Shown: positions 24,034 to 35,810 of the stretch, piece after piece
How positions within the stretch are numbered: the stretch's first letter is position 1
Layout of the letters: each line of letters starts with the position of its first letter
Source of the DNA: Trichopria drosophilae
Lineage: Eukaryota > Arthropoda > Insecta > Hymenoptera > Diapriidae
Reading direction: 5' to 3'
Length of the DNA: 64,000 nucleotides
NCBI GenBank assembly: GCA_030407085.1
Contig: CM059584.1
Coordinates: 109,863,001 to 109,927,000 of the forward strand
Notes under the pieces: model-generated
Databases searched by the model: none
What the model saw: the letters and a program-made list of their open reading frames with translations, nothing else
What the model was told of the DNA's origin: nothing
Position numbers and translations under genes: made by a program

Positions 24034-24439
24034 TAATATATATCTACTTTTGGTAGATTTGTGGACTCCGCTTTTACAAATACCACATCCATAATTTTGC
24101 TTAACACGCCGCAATTAGCTGGTAATTAATGTTTAAATAAACGGATAATGCAATTATCGTTCCGTAATAAACGGATTGCCTATGAATTCAAAAAGAGTAG
24201 TATCGTGACGTAACCGCCGCGTCAGCCAATCACAATCGTTTTCAGAAGATTTAAAATTATTCGAAAGTTCACCGTTTTTAATTAATTGTTACGAGATAAA
24301 TATGTAATCAATTAATTGACTATTTGTGCCAACTGTCTTTAAATGACATATATTTCAACATATATTAAAAAAAACAGAATTGGACATTTAGGTAAGAGCC
24401 TTATTCACACGGAATTACCTTTGAACGGAAATCTATATT

Positions 24440-24942
24440 CAAATTGCAAATAATCATAGCCGTCTGTTAGTGGAATATCTGAAATGTATATAAACAAAAA
24501 CTTTATCAGAACAGCCAGTTAAAATAACATGAAGCAGTGTATCAGAGTTGAGTGTATGGTGCGTAGGTTGGGAATTTACCAAATGCAATGAATGTTCGGA
24601 AATAAACGAGAGAAAGTGTTTAGAGAACAAATTTGACGAATTGCACAAGTCAAAATTAAAGTCATCTAAAATACAGATATTTTTGAATGTTGGGATAAAG
24701 GTTTCTAGATAATTATATACTAGAAAGAGTACAAAACCGTCAGGTCTCCAATATACTATGGCCAAAAGTAAATGATCATTTTGAGATGGTAGATGTACAT
24801 CAATAATTAAGAACTCTGTATCATTTATATCTACTATTTGCGATGCGGAAAATATGGTAAACCACAATGAATGATGGATGTACCAACATATCCCGCCACC
24901 ATCCATATATTTATTAGATTTTATCGGGAAGTAAAAATTCAT
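24440..24942 (-). pseudogene. Non-LTR retrotransposon endonuclease fragment
   Basis: A 162-codon minus-strand frame resembles the apurinic-like endonuclease domain of Jockey/CR1-type elements: DGGGICWYIHHSL (usual GGGVAIYI), TEFLIIDVHLP, LLAIVYWRPDG, ILDDFNFDL and NSQPTHHTLNSDTLL. The N terminus and the final SDH motif are missing or degraded. It is the 5' part of the element whose RT lies at 20976-21932. Its first two-fifths are repeated at 36689-36893 as the edge of duplicated block B2. Confidence 0.8.
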
Positions 24943-25539
24943 TTAAATAGATCCTCAAAAGCATACCAGTTCCGATAAGATTGGTTTAGAGTAAAATTCC
25001 CAAAACGGCGTTTCGAGTCAAGAACAAAGCCCTAAAATCCAACCTAATTTTTTTCTTAGCATTTAAAACGGGGGTTTTAATGTTGGATAAAGTTTTGAAA
25101 AAGGTTTAAGAAAAGCAGGTTTGGAGAAATTTTTAACAAGAAATGATTAAAGCAATTTGCAAATTATTTTTCTCTGACTGTTGTGATTTATAGTTTTAAT
25201 TAAAATCAAAATATCTCTAGATTTAAACAAAATATAGATTGATTAATGTTTCCCAATAATGTAGAAAATAATGTTCAATAAAGTTGAATTAAAAGTGATA
25301 GTCTTTAATAAATAAACATGATTTACATTATTATATATTTTTTGGTTAGTTTTAAGATTAGTTAGTTTTAGTCCAAAGATTTACTGGCATTCATACGTTC
25401 ATTAATTATTAAATTTATTTATTCGAAAGTTTTGCTAACACAAACTTATCAATTGAAAAATAAAATAAATTTTTTATCATTCCACTTTAAAACGAAACGA
25501 AAAAAGAATGTTCGATTCGAAATTATTTGAATGAAATTT

Positions 25540-26388
25540 TTTGCGACTAGTGAAGTTGGCATTTTAATGTGGATGGCCGACATCTGACGGATGATAGCAG
25601 GAATTCGATCGGGCATTAGCAGTAACGTCGGTTAGACAAATTTCGCTCGTATTTGTGCAGGAGGTGGACGTATCACCATCATCGCGATATCAATTTTCGT
25701 GTGTCCATCTCGGCAACAGAGGGACAACCATCGAATAAAAGTTACAAGAATGTCATTGTAAACAAAGAATCCGTGCTTCAAAAATCTCTCTATTGATGGA
25801 TACCAACATCGGGAGAATAATGCTATGATACCTACCACTTCGGACCGTTCACACTTTTTCTCAAAATAGAGGCAGAAGAAGGTGCATTCGATTTAACCTA
25901 TTTTCGGATTAACCCGGTCGTAAGTAGTAAGCATTCTTCAAAATCAAACATTTGCTTTCTTTATTGTTTTGGAGTGAACACCTTTAAAAGGTTCGGGTCT
26001 ATACAGTAAAGTCAACTCTCGCAAAACTAAAACTTTCACTATTTATCGAAGAGTTTTTCCTTTGTTACTCCAGAAAATATAAAAAATTGTATTCCCAATT
26101 ATAGGGTTGATCAATAATTGCTTATTTCTTAAATGATTCATTCAATTTCTAGTTACCTACAAATTTCAATTCCAACCGATGAGATGTGTCAGTGAAAGCT
26201 ACTTTTAAAGAATTTCGGCCATTACGTTATTTGAATATAACCAGGATTTCCAAGAATTTACCTATAATATAATGATTATCGTTATGTTTATTGATTTGGA
26301 TAGGGCGGAAAAATCTATTTTTAGAGCATTGAAATATATCAATTAATCTGGTGTTTTTCTATTTTCATTGAACTCAAAATCACGAAAG
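25540..26388 (+). promoter_or_regulatory. Conserved 5' flank of Cep78 copy 1
   Basis: This stretch is shared by all three Cep78 copies (37480-38325 and 48160-48982), including the more diverged copy 3. Conserved words are GTGGACGTATCACCATC, TCGCGATATCAATTT, TCTCGGCAACA and CCACTTYGGACCGTT. A possible 5' UTR splice donor GTAAGT (about 25920) is kept in copies 1 and 2 but altered in copy 3. Probably holds promoter and 5' UTR; inferred from conservation, no promoter motif identified. Confidence 0.45.
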
Positions 26389-28320
26389 ATGGCAGACATC
26401 AATCCCCACAATTTTGCCACGTGCTACAAGGAAAAATGCAAACAGAACAACACAAGACCTCTGTCAGTAATATGTACGTCAGTACCGCACTCGCTACATA
26501 TTCCAATGGACCGCATCAAGATCTCCGACTGGGAACCGATTCGAAATTCACTGAGTATGGACAGAACGTTCAAGTCTATCAGTGTAGGTAGCAGGTATCC
26601 ATATCAAAAACAATCGGAAGAGATAAATTCGAGAAATAATTCGGGAACAAATGCAAAATTTCCGCGCATGTTCACAACCGACGTGCTAGAAGCTTTATTT
26701 CAGAGTCTAAGTCAGTGCTTGAGACATTCCGTCGCATTAATAAGTTTGCAGCTGGAAGGGATTCCTATTTCACGGGAATGTTTGGTGTCTCTTGGAACTG
26801 GATTGTCGGCAACACGCTCTCTCGTACATCTTTCTTTTGAGAAATGTAATTTTGGTGATTCTGGTTGCGAAGTCATCTGCCAGTCGATTCTTTTTTTACG
26901 AACCATCCAAACATTAAATCTGTCGCAGTGCGATTTAACCTCGAAAAGTGGATCCTATATAGCCGCCGTACTTTTACGCCAGAAGCTTCAGTTATTCCAC
27001 GACGCATGGAAGGAATCTCTACGATACAGAGATCCAAATTTGGATTCAATGCAGGGTATCAGGCGCATAACTTTAAATGGAAATAAGCGATTTGGAGACG
27101 ACGGTGTTAGACAAATATTTGAAGGCATCAGGGACAGCTTATGGATAAAAGCTTTGGATTTGCAGGATTGTGGATTGAGCGATGGACTATGTAAGGAAAT
27201 TTTCGACGTCCTGGACAACAACTCGTCTTTAGTGATCTTGGACGTTGAAATGAACGCCGATTTAGCGGATGACAATGTGCGGGAAATTTTGAATAAGTTG
27301 GACCAGAATCGAGCAAACAACAAATCGGATTTCAGATGGTATAGTTTCTCAGGGAATACTATTTCCATGGAAAAATCTTGTCCATCTTTAAATATCGTTA
27401 AGAAGAGCAAAAAAGATCAAATGAACAAAGCGTTGACGAGATCGAAGACTTTTGTACCTCGTACAATTTCGGAACCGATGGCCAAAAATCAATCGAATAT
27501 TCGAAATCGTGAAGTGCACTTTTCGCGTAATTGCCATCAGCCGCTAAAAAGAGCAAAAACAAAAGCGTCGATGATTCCGCCAAATTGGCGTCAGCGTCCG
27601 AACGTTGAAAAGACAAGAAAAAATGTCACTACCCAGCAAAAGCATGAATTCAAGGCATCACTTCACCTGGATTTGCAGGCTCAAATTCGGTCGGTAGCTG
27701 ATTCAACACACGGTCATGATATATCTCATCAAGAATCAACACTGATGCAATCTTCTAAAGAGAGTTTCGAGAGAGAAGATATCAGCACTATGCGTATGAC
27801 CATCAGGGATACTATTTGTCAACTGACCGAAATCACGATCGAACGCGAACGGCTTGTGGAAGAGCTGAAGCGTACTGATTTACGTCTTGCAGAAGAACGA
27901 GCTCGTAGAGAGATGGCGGAAGAGAATTTACATACCACGAGATACGAATTGGCTGAGTTGGAAGAAGTTTTGAGAGAAAAGGACAAAGAAACCAACGGAT
28001 ATGTTCTCGTAAGTAAACAATCTTTCGGCGAAATTTGTGGATCATTTGATCATCTTCTCAACGTGCTGGATAACACTTCAAGACAAACAAGTACAACACA
28101 GGTTGGTATGGATGATGGAATATCTAATGAAGATATTCGTCGACACATCGCAGTCTTACTCAGGAAGACCCAATCAGAAAATCTCCAACGCAGTTGCGCA
28201 GAAGAATACAACAGCAATTCGAGGAGGAGAGCCATCAAAAAAAATCACCAGAAAATCGGAAGACGATATGCATTCTGGATCTCCGAAAATTCCGTTTCAT
28301 ATGGAACGTCACGTTGGTGA
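26389..28320 (+). CDS. Cep78: Cep78 copy 1, frameshifted near the 3' end
   Basis: Centrosomal protein 78, a centriole/centrosome leucine-rich-repeat protein. The ATG at 26389 (MADINPHNF) is chosen over an upstream TTG in the same frame. The frame is 643 codons. Residues about 110-310 hold the LRR region, with CNFGDSGCEVICQSI and a Cep78-diagnostic stretch (ESLRYRDPNLDSMQGIRR, LWIKALDLQDCGLSDG, NNSSLVILDVEMN). About 460-540 is a coiled coil (EITIERERLVEELKR, AEERARREMAEENL). A run of eight A at about 28236-28243, where copy 2 has seven, shifts the frame and replaces the last 80 or so residues with 25 unrelated ones. The original downstream frame persists to TAA at 28486-28488. The extra A may be a real mutation or a homopolymer assembly error. 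There is no intron in the coding region. Confidence 0.9.
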   Translation: MADINPHNFATCYKEKCKQNNTRPLSVICTSVPHSLHIPMDRIKISDWEPIRNSLSMDRTFKSISVGSRYPYQKQSEEINSRNNSGTNAKFPRMFTTDVLEALFQSLSQCLRHSVALISLQLEGIPISRECLVSLGTGLSATRSLVHLSFEKCNFGDSGCEVICQSILFLRTIQTLNLSQCDLTSKSGSYIAAVLLRQKLQLFHDAWKESLRYRDPNLDSMQGIRRITLNGNKRFGDDGVRQIFEGIRDSLWIKALDLQDCGLSDGLCKEIFDVLDNNSSLVILDVEMNADLADDNVREILNKLDQNRANNKSDFRWYSFSGNTISMEKSCPSLNIVKKSKKDQMNKALTRSKTFVPRTISEPMAKNQSNIRNREVHFSRNCHQPLKRAKTKASMIPPNWRQRPNVEKTRKNVTTQQKHEFKASLHLDLQAQIRSVADSTHGHDISHQESTLMQSSKESFEREDISTMRMTIRDTICQLTEITIERERLVEELKRTDLRLAEERARREMAEENLHTTRYELAELEEVLREKDKETNGYVLVSKQSFGEICGSFDHLLNVLDNTSRQTSTTQVGMDDGISNEDIRRHIAVLLRKTQSENLQRSCAEEYNSNSRRRAIKKNHQKIGRRYAFWISENSVSYGTSRW

Positions 28321-28488
28321 TAGTATAAATATAGGAATAGACAATCTGGCGGTCGATTTTCACCGATATTCTCAAGAGCATTTCATGAAGCCCGATGTCT
28401 CACCGAGAACGAGAGCCAGGGAGATTTTTGCCCGTATCGTCAACGGCGAAACCACAGTCAATCTTAACAACCGTACTGGTTATCGGTA

Positions 28489-30661
28489 ATGCGTTCTTTT
28501 TTGTAAACGCGTTCTATTATACAAGTAATATGAAAATATTTGTTATAACAATATATATATATATATGTAATATTTTCACTAATGAAATGTCTCTTATTAT
28601 TTGGTCTCCTCCAAACACATATTTCCGTATTTTCTGTTAACTTTTGATCTGGCTGCAGTTGGTTGGGATGTGTACAAACTTATTTCAGGCCCATGGTGGA
28701 ATAATGTCTTATTTTGAAAAAGTAAAACTCAGAGGAGTTAATACTTATCACTATTTCCAAGTGAACAAGGCAACAAGAATTTATGAACTATATATTGTTG
28801 TACTTTATAAGTAATTAATTAAAAACCAAAACGTTGTTGACTTTCGCCAAGAAAAGTTGACAAAATGACATTATAAAGGTATATTATTACACTTGTAGTC
28901 TTCTGTATATCTCCTACTCGATTTAACGCATGACGCAGGAACCTAAATGTAAATTCAAATAGTCTACTCCACCCTGCTAGATTATATTGCGCTTTTTGTG
29001 ACAAAACCCAGTGTCGGCAAGTTACCGACGGAGTAACAAAGTACAAGTTTTTACAAATCTAATTATTTAATTTAATTGAATAGATTACAGAATTTAATAG
29101 TAACTTATTTGAAAGCTGACTGATTTCTGAATATACTGTCATTATCTTTAACCATTTTCAAAATGTATAATGCATTATTCATCATGTATTTAAGTTATTA
29201 ACGCCTTCAATGAGATTTTCTAAGCTTTAATTTCATAAATTATTGTCAAAATGATTCTACATTCTCAATCCATATAGTTTTTTGGGATAAATATTTTAAT
29301 CGTTTTTATCGGTAATAATTTTTTCAAATTCTATCCTGGCACTCTGTTATCAGGATACGAATGCTCTAAAAGGTATTTACATCGTGGGCCCGACTAAAAA
29401 GCATTTTTCACAGGTAATGAAATACTCGATAATGTAAGAACCAAACCTAATAAATGTATTTTAGGAAAGTACTGCATAGCATTTTTCCAAGTTATTGGCT
29501 TCGAATCTATACTCTAAATAATAACAATCAACGTGACAGATGAAAAGGCGAAAGAAGCGTGTGAACTCCGTGTTTTAATAATTAAAATGCCGGTCCCATT
29601 TTCGACGCATCAAACGTTAATATGTTATATGATCTACTAGGTTGTTGAAAATTTTCTAAAATTGTGTTTTCTGATATCTGGCAGCTTTCAATTAAGTTTC
29701 AATTTGTATTTTTTAAAACATTGCACTAAAAAAATTAAATCTGAATAATTACATTTTCCTATGTGAATCCTTAAAGCCCAAATGTACAATGAGTTTTCAT
29801 GATGTTTGACTATGTATATTGTAGCATTTAAACTCAAATGTTCCGTTGCTCATTTCTTATTGTCCAAGATCCGCTCCTTCCAGTAGTGTATTCTTACAAC
29901 ATTTTTCAAATGACGAAATAAAAATGTTATACATGCTTCTTTATTCAAAAGCATGCCATCTTCTGGTTTTATTTTTAATTTGACGAATTTCTTAATGGCA
30001 TACCTCTAAAAGTCACAATACTAAAGTAACTAATAAATAAAGATAACTTATTTCCGAAAATTCTCGGTCAGTTTTCAATTATTAATTTCTTTGGCATTTT
30101 CTAGGATATCGTCTACAGTAATTAGAATCCTTACAGAGCCCGAATTGTAACGAATCGATTCAGTCATTTTTTATTTACGATTTTTAATGAAAATTTCGAC
30201 CTTATCGGTCAAGCGCTCTAGCGCCCCTTTAATCAAATCCAAAACTTCAAGCTCTTCGTGTGACCTCCAAATGGCTTTAAATCTAGAAAAAAGTTTTCTT
30301 TTCCTTTGTACTATCGATTTATCCCATGTACTCTACGATTTTTTAACATCGTCAATTTTTTAACCACTCTAATATATTGTATATAGTTGGTTTTTTCAAA
30401 GGCTTCAACTTTCATATAATGGTTTTTCAATAGCTATTTATGGAAATGAGGTAAACTTGAAAAACCGCAAAATTGGTATTTTGTGCCCTTTTTATGGCTG
30501 TGTATTTTATAGCTTAAAATTTAACCTAGAGTGCGTACCTGCAAAACGGTTCGTGAGTTGTGGGACACCCTGTATACTATTGACGTAAAAAACACAGCAA
30601 GAATAGAAAGGAGTTGGCAAAACTGGAAAGTATCTATTGTTGATGTGTAATCGTTTGGCAG
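28489..30661 (+). other. Downstream part of block B1
   Basis: No further gene. 28552-28567 is an (AT)n run. 30030-30240 is a right-half copy of the 8934-9303 hairpin MITE (AAATTCTCGGTCAGT, CGACCTTATCGGTCAAGCG). 30405-30585 is an inverted copy of the CAGGGTGTCCCA repeat seen at 19100. The rest is AT-rich and shared with B2 (40429-42568) and partly with C (51092-52380). Confidence 0.6.
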
Positions 30662-31689
30662 TGTTACGGCCGGAGGGAAAGCGTTTTGTAAGGATTTTTT
30701 GTTGCAAATACAGTTTCCTCGACATAACCGCGACAAGACTGGATCGACTGGAAGACTCAATCCTGAGTTCGAAAATTTGTGGGGGCTGCTGCTAATGCAA
30801 AAGAAATGAATAAAGAAATACAAATGTTTTCAGGAAAAATTTAATTTATTTCAGTTTTCATAAACATGGTGTTGGACAGAATAATTATGAGATGGAAAGG
30901 TATAAGGTAGGAATGATAGGGAGCGATGAAACGACCTTCTTAATAGTTGGGAGGAGCTGGTTTATTATTCGTTCCAAGCATCTGGCACTGAAAACAAAGA
31001 AAGGGAATAGTTTATTGTTGCCTCAAAGTTTATTCCCCCCCCCCCTCCCGGTCACGGCGCTCTATGTCACTTTCCGCAAAAATGGCGCGCATTAAAGAAA
31101 ACGTTGGGGTATGGCATACCCAGTCGGTCTACAGAGGGTTAAATCGAAGTAAACATATTGTCGGAATAGAATTTACAATTGTTGGTACAATTAAATATAG
31201 CCATATTTGAAATTATAAAAATATTCGAATGTCGCATTAAATTGGAATTAAATATATTGTCGCAAAGAAACGTATAAAAATGATCGATGATGGATATTGT
31301 CGCGTTTGAAAAATCTATTGAAAATATTATCGCAATTGAATGTTTATTAAATTATAGTGTATTTATTTAAGATTTTGAAATGCTGTAACGAAGATTACGA
31401 CATCGTGTTTTCGAAAATTTACATATAATATTCTGATTCGGTATACTGTATTAGGTACTTTTTTCTTAGAAATAGCGAAGGTTTTTTCTTTGGAGGACAA
31501 ATCTAATTGTAAGTGCGATGTTCGGCTGACGTAATACAACGTGAATTACTTATTTTACAGAATTTTCGGCATACCGGTTTTGATTCTTCTTTTTCGTGAA
31601 TAATAGCGAAGTTTTTAGAAAACGATGAAATTGCTGTTGCCCAGTGATTGCCTTCGGCCCAGTACGATTCATTCAAAGCAGTTTATTTG
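30662..31689. other. Spacer between blocks B1 and A2
   Basis: AT-rich DNA with a C run of about 10 at 31037-31046 and repeated ATATTGTCGCAWTTGAA-like words at about 31195-31350 (TATTGTCG occurs at least three times). The 67-codon frame at 30892 and the minus-strand frames have no domain. Confidence 0.45.
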
Positions 31690-32321
31690 TCGAATAAAAT
31701 TATGAAGCAAAGCTCAATTGCTATGTATGTCGTTATACTTTTCAGAACTGTTTTTTAGTCATTATTTGTCTAATTACGGGGACGTAACACATGAATTACC
31801 TACACTTTTCATCCTTTTCTCGATTACTATCGATTATACGTAAAAATGTATTGCAATAACTTTGAAGCATTTAAAATTTCCTAACAAAATGCACTTTTGG
31901 TGTATACCATCAGTAGTACTTCACAAGAAGCGTTCGGAAAAGTACATTTTTCTGCGAAATTCATATCCCGTAATGTTTGAGCAAACTGAGTCGTTAAATT
32001 TATCTTACGTTAACTTGTTCTTCAAGTAAGTAAAAGGCTTTGCTTCACGTTTTCCTTTTAAATTTCATCTGGCAATCTGTTATCATGAGGAATAATAAAA
32101 GATGAAAATTGAACAGGGCCTTTCAGCTTCACGGTCACATTCGTTTCGCAACTATATTTGTCTTTGAACAACACTCAGAAAAAAAGTAGTTGAAATGACA
32201 ATTTTTTTACTCTTAATCCTAGTGTGAAATCAGGACTAGGCATGGTTATTATTAGTAGTAAAAATAATTATTCTAAAATAGTAAAGTTTAACTGTTGTTT
32301 CATGATTGAAAATGCTACTTA

Positions 32322-32515
32322 CAGTAGTCCTCCCCTTAAGTTTTACATTTGGGCTTTCAAGATGGCGGCTTCTTCCCTTAAGTTTAACTCAGTATAGATA
32401 TATTGAACGCTTCTGCGCGCCGTGCGCACGCGCGGTAAAACATATGGGAGGAAACTCGCAAAACTTACAGGAAGTATAAAACGTAAGGGAAGTAAACTTC
32501 AAGGGAGGACTACTG
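32322..32515. mobile_element. 194-bp pogo-like MITE with empty site in A1
   Basis: The ends are CAGTAGTCCTCCCCTTAAGT and the complement of CAGTAGTCCTCCCTTGAAGT. TA flanks both sides (32320-32321 and 32516-32517), while A1 has a single TA in the same context at 3488-3489. CAGT ends with TA duplication fit pogo/Tigger-type elements. Noncoding; its GC-richer interior contains GCGCACGCGCGG. Confidence 0.9.
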
Positions 32516-33561
32516 TATCATAATAGAAAAATACTCAATTATTTGGAAACAGTCATTTAAAAAAATCACTACCTTTACTGAGAGAAATTATATAAGAAAT
32601 TGTCATAAAAAATACGGTAAGAAGTCAATATTTACTTTTTAAAAATATTTCTAAACTATATATATCATAGCATATGTAAAGTCCACTTTCTCCCTTCGTT
32701 CTTTGTTTAAGATAAACAAGGAAACAAAGAGAAAAACGAACAATCAATACTCGCTAAGTTTGTGAATGTCCTACTCTAGCCAGTTAAAAAATGTATGTAT
32801 TATGCAATGCCATTATACGCATAAATTTCAATGTCGTGTAACTAGTCTATAGATACACATGCGTATAAGACATGCATTGTCATATCTTGACGCCCGAAGG
32901 TCCTTCTTATGACCAATTGACAATTCCACTTCAATAACGGGAGCCACAGACTCGAAGAAAAATAGCTGCGAACGCTGCGGCGCCACCTGGAGGCTTCAAA
33001 ACACACGGAGTACGGCAGCCTTTATTATGGGTTTATAGTAAATACAAACTTTAACTATGAATAACAGTAAATATAAAGATTTTCTGCGAGACGTAGTGTG
33101 AAATGAGGACTACACTAGATTATAGTTAATTTTACTATATTTGTCATATTTATTTAAATCATTCTACGCAGTTGATTTTTTAACTATAAGGAGATAGTTG
33201 GTGTAACAAAATTATAGTAAAATCGACTATGAAAGTGGTAAATTTAACTATTTTTCATAGTAGTTTTAACGTTATTTTTACAACTACGTGATATAGACAA
33301 TTTAACTATGGATTTTTTTCTCAGTGTATTTACTAAAGTAATTTTCTCTATTTTAAATTTGACAAAATTAGTTAACTTAGAAATGAGACTTTTTCTTCCT
33401 TAAACATTTATTGTTTAGTGCGATTTTGTCGAGATATAACAAGTTGCAAAAAATGATATTATTTTGTTATAAACTGCATAAGCATCTGTAAAGAAATGTT
33501 CACAGAGACAAAATAGCATGATAACAAAATCATAGCTGACGTGTTTAGTTTTCAATCACAC

Positions 33562-34050
33562 TTTAGTAAATAAAGCATAGGGGAAATGCGACAATAATCG
33601 GCCACCGTACAGTAGTCGGCCACTTATGTAATAATACCTTTTAAGAATGTTCAGAAATTTTTTATATTTGGGCGTAGTGAGTCTCGATAAGCGTATAGAT
33701 AATGAAGAAATATTGATTCTTATATTGTATTTTATAATACTTTGAAGAGTTGAAAGTCACTGTCTTTTTCAAGTGGCCGGCTACTGTTGTTTTATAGACT
33801 TTAGAAAAACACACTTTTTTTATATGTAAAAAAATACTTTTCAACAATTTATACTCACGGATTATCTTGGGACCACTTTTATGACTCTCATTCATTTATG
33901 GCGATGAAAAACAAGTCTTGTTGCGCTTTTGCTGATAATTTTACCAAATTCCTTATTGTAACTGGCCGACGATTGTCTGTTTTGGCAGTTTTTTTTTAAT
34001 GATTAAAATTAATCTTTTCGTTACTATATCATCTGCATACTTACTACAAA
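33562..34050. mobile_element. Insertion with repeated GGCCGAYTAYTGT motif
   Basis: Absent from A1 at about 4410. Related words occur as ATAATCGGCCAC (33594), CAGTAGTCGGCCAC (33612), AGTGGCCGGCTACTGTTG (33771), AACTGGCCGACGATTGT (33961) and, outside it, AAGTGGCCGATAACTGG (34152). The alternating orientation suggests a palindromic element. The 77-codon minus-strand frame here is repeat-derived. Confidence 0.5.
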
Positions 34051-35607
34051 AGTAATTTCTGATATAAATTTTCCAATTTTAAATTTTGATATATATTGTT
34101 AGCTGGTACATTCTGGCACTTTAAAATTAAATTCACTAAATAAAAAGCCGTAAGTGGCCGATAACTGGCATGTTTAGCGTAGTTCAAAGACAACGACAGC
34201 AGCGCAAATGAAACGAATGTGACTGGGAAGCTGAACGTCACCTGTTCAATTTTCATCTATTATTATTACTCGTGATAACACTTTGCCAGATGAAATTTAA
34301 AATGAAAACCCAATTTTTAAAATATTACCCCCAGAACACAGCAAGTGTAAAATAATTTTGACAACACCTTTATAAAGAGCGATCTCGAAAACAGTAAGAT
34401 ATAAAATTAATCAATGTTCTTCATTTTTATCGTTTAAATAATCATTTTTAGGTCTTATGAAAACAATCTTATACTGTATAAATCCGGAAACTTCACTAAA
34501 ACATATGGTTGAGTTGGGGTAATTCATGAACATTCAAATAACACAATTTTACTTCACACCAAAGCAAACAGTTATTTCAAATAAAATTAAAAAATTCCGA
34601 AATACATTAATATGTCTTGAATTAAATTTAAAAATATTAAAAAAAATAAAAAACTATTAAACATAAAAAACACACAAAAAAGAGGAAAATGAATATTGTG
34701 AATTCGAAAAGCTAAAGCTTGGAGATTCTTACAAACATTTAAATTATAAATAAACATAAAATTTTGTAAAGAATTAACGAAACTACCTGCCTTCCACTTT
34801 TGAAACACGCTAATACATGGTAATCACGAACGTTTTATTGTAACTGGTAACGTTTTCTACAATTATAAATTTCATAAACGTCTACGCGTGTCTAGGCCAC
34901 AGGAATCCCCTATTCTAGCTACGTTTGTCGCCGGCAGGTGCGTACAAGATGCCCGTAGGTTTGTTGTGTTTATTGTGGCGCCCGTTATCGAAATGAGATT
35001 TCATTCCCTCAAAAGCAGATCAAATGGCGGTATAATATATATAACTGTACTTATGACATTTTCTTGTCGGCGTTATAGCGTCGCGAACGAATGACCAGGA
35101 TTCGATCCCTCGGTGGTGCAGCCATATTTTTTCTTATTTCAGGCGATTAATTATTTGTCAACATTAGCAGATTTAAAATAGCGTAAGATAAATAAATATG
35201 CGTCATCGTATACATATTGTACTAATTAAATAAACTTAAGGACGTTCTAAAGTGCTTGACCGATAAGGTATGAATTTTTACTAAAAACTGTAAAAAAAAT
35301 AACTGAAATGAATTTTCGAAATTCGGGCTCTGTAAAGGCAATTTTGATTGCTTTAGAAGATATCACAGAAAATGCCAAAGACATTAATTAAGAACTGACC
35401 GAGAATTTTCGGAAATAAGGGAATTTTATTTATTTCCGAAAATTCTCGGTCAGTACTCAATCAATATCTTTGGTATTTTCTAGGAAACTGTTTATAGTTG
35501 TTAGAATTGCCCTTACATAGCCCGAATTTTGAAAATGTTATTTAGTCATCTTAAATTTACGTTTCTTAGTGAAATTTCCTACCTTAACGGCGGCCCACTT
35601 TAGAACG

Positions 35608-35810
35608 TTGCGTTTGGAGCTGGAAGGTACTCATATCTCACTGGAGTGTTTGGTGACTCTTGAATCTGTTTTTCATTCAATTTTTCATTTCAAAAATGTA
35701 ATTTTGGTGATGTAGTTGCGACCATACCTTACATTGCAGTCATATACCACTCGATTCTTTTTGTAAGAACCATCCAAACGCTAAATCAGTTGCAGTGCGA
35801 AACCCATTCG
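35608..35810 (+). pseudogene. Cep78 fragment in block A2
   Basis: Copy of the A1 fragment at 9303-9480: GCGTTTGGAGCTGGAAGG, GAGTGTTTGGTGACTCTTG, TGTAATTTTGGTGAT, CATCCAAACGCTAAAT. An extra ACCTTACATTGCAG-like segment sits at about 35731-35750. It has no antisense partner here because A2 stops at the palindrome loop. Confidence 0.75.

Larger units (their letters stand above)
21915..24410 (-). mobile_element. Probable DNA element carrying a SWIM/YqaJ gene, inside the retrotransposon
   Basis: The non-LTR element is interrupted here: RT linker ends at about 21925 and endonuclease resumes at about 24430. Near both ends lies an inverted AAGGCTYTTACC word (21916-21930 and complement at about 24392-24404), which may be the terminal repeat. 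CGGAAATTAC (21894) and CGGAATTAC (24411) could be a target duplication. The cargo is a single three-exon gene. Class is unknown; the ends are inferred. Confidence 0.5.
24741..30661 (+). repeat. Segmental duplication block B1
   Basis: Aligns throughout with 36690-42568 (B2), very similar in coding and noncoding parts, which points to a recent duplication of about 5.9 kb. It starts inside the retrotransposon endonuclease and ends at the word CGTTTGGCAGT. It includes Cep78 copy 1, its upstream 1.4 kb and 2.2 kb downstream. B2 has lost a short stretch equivalent to 29335-29397 and gained the insertion at 40815-40946. Confidence 0.9.
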
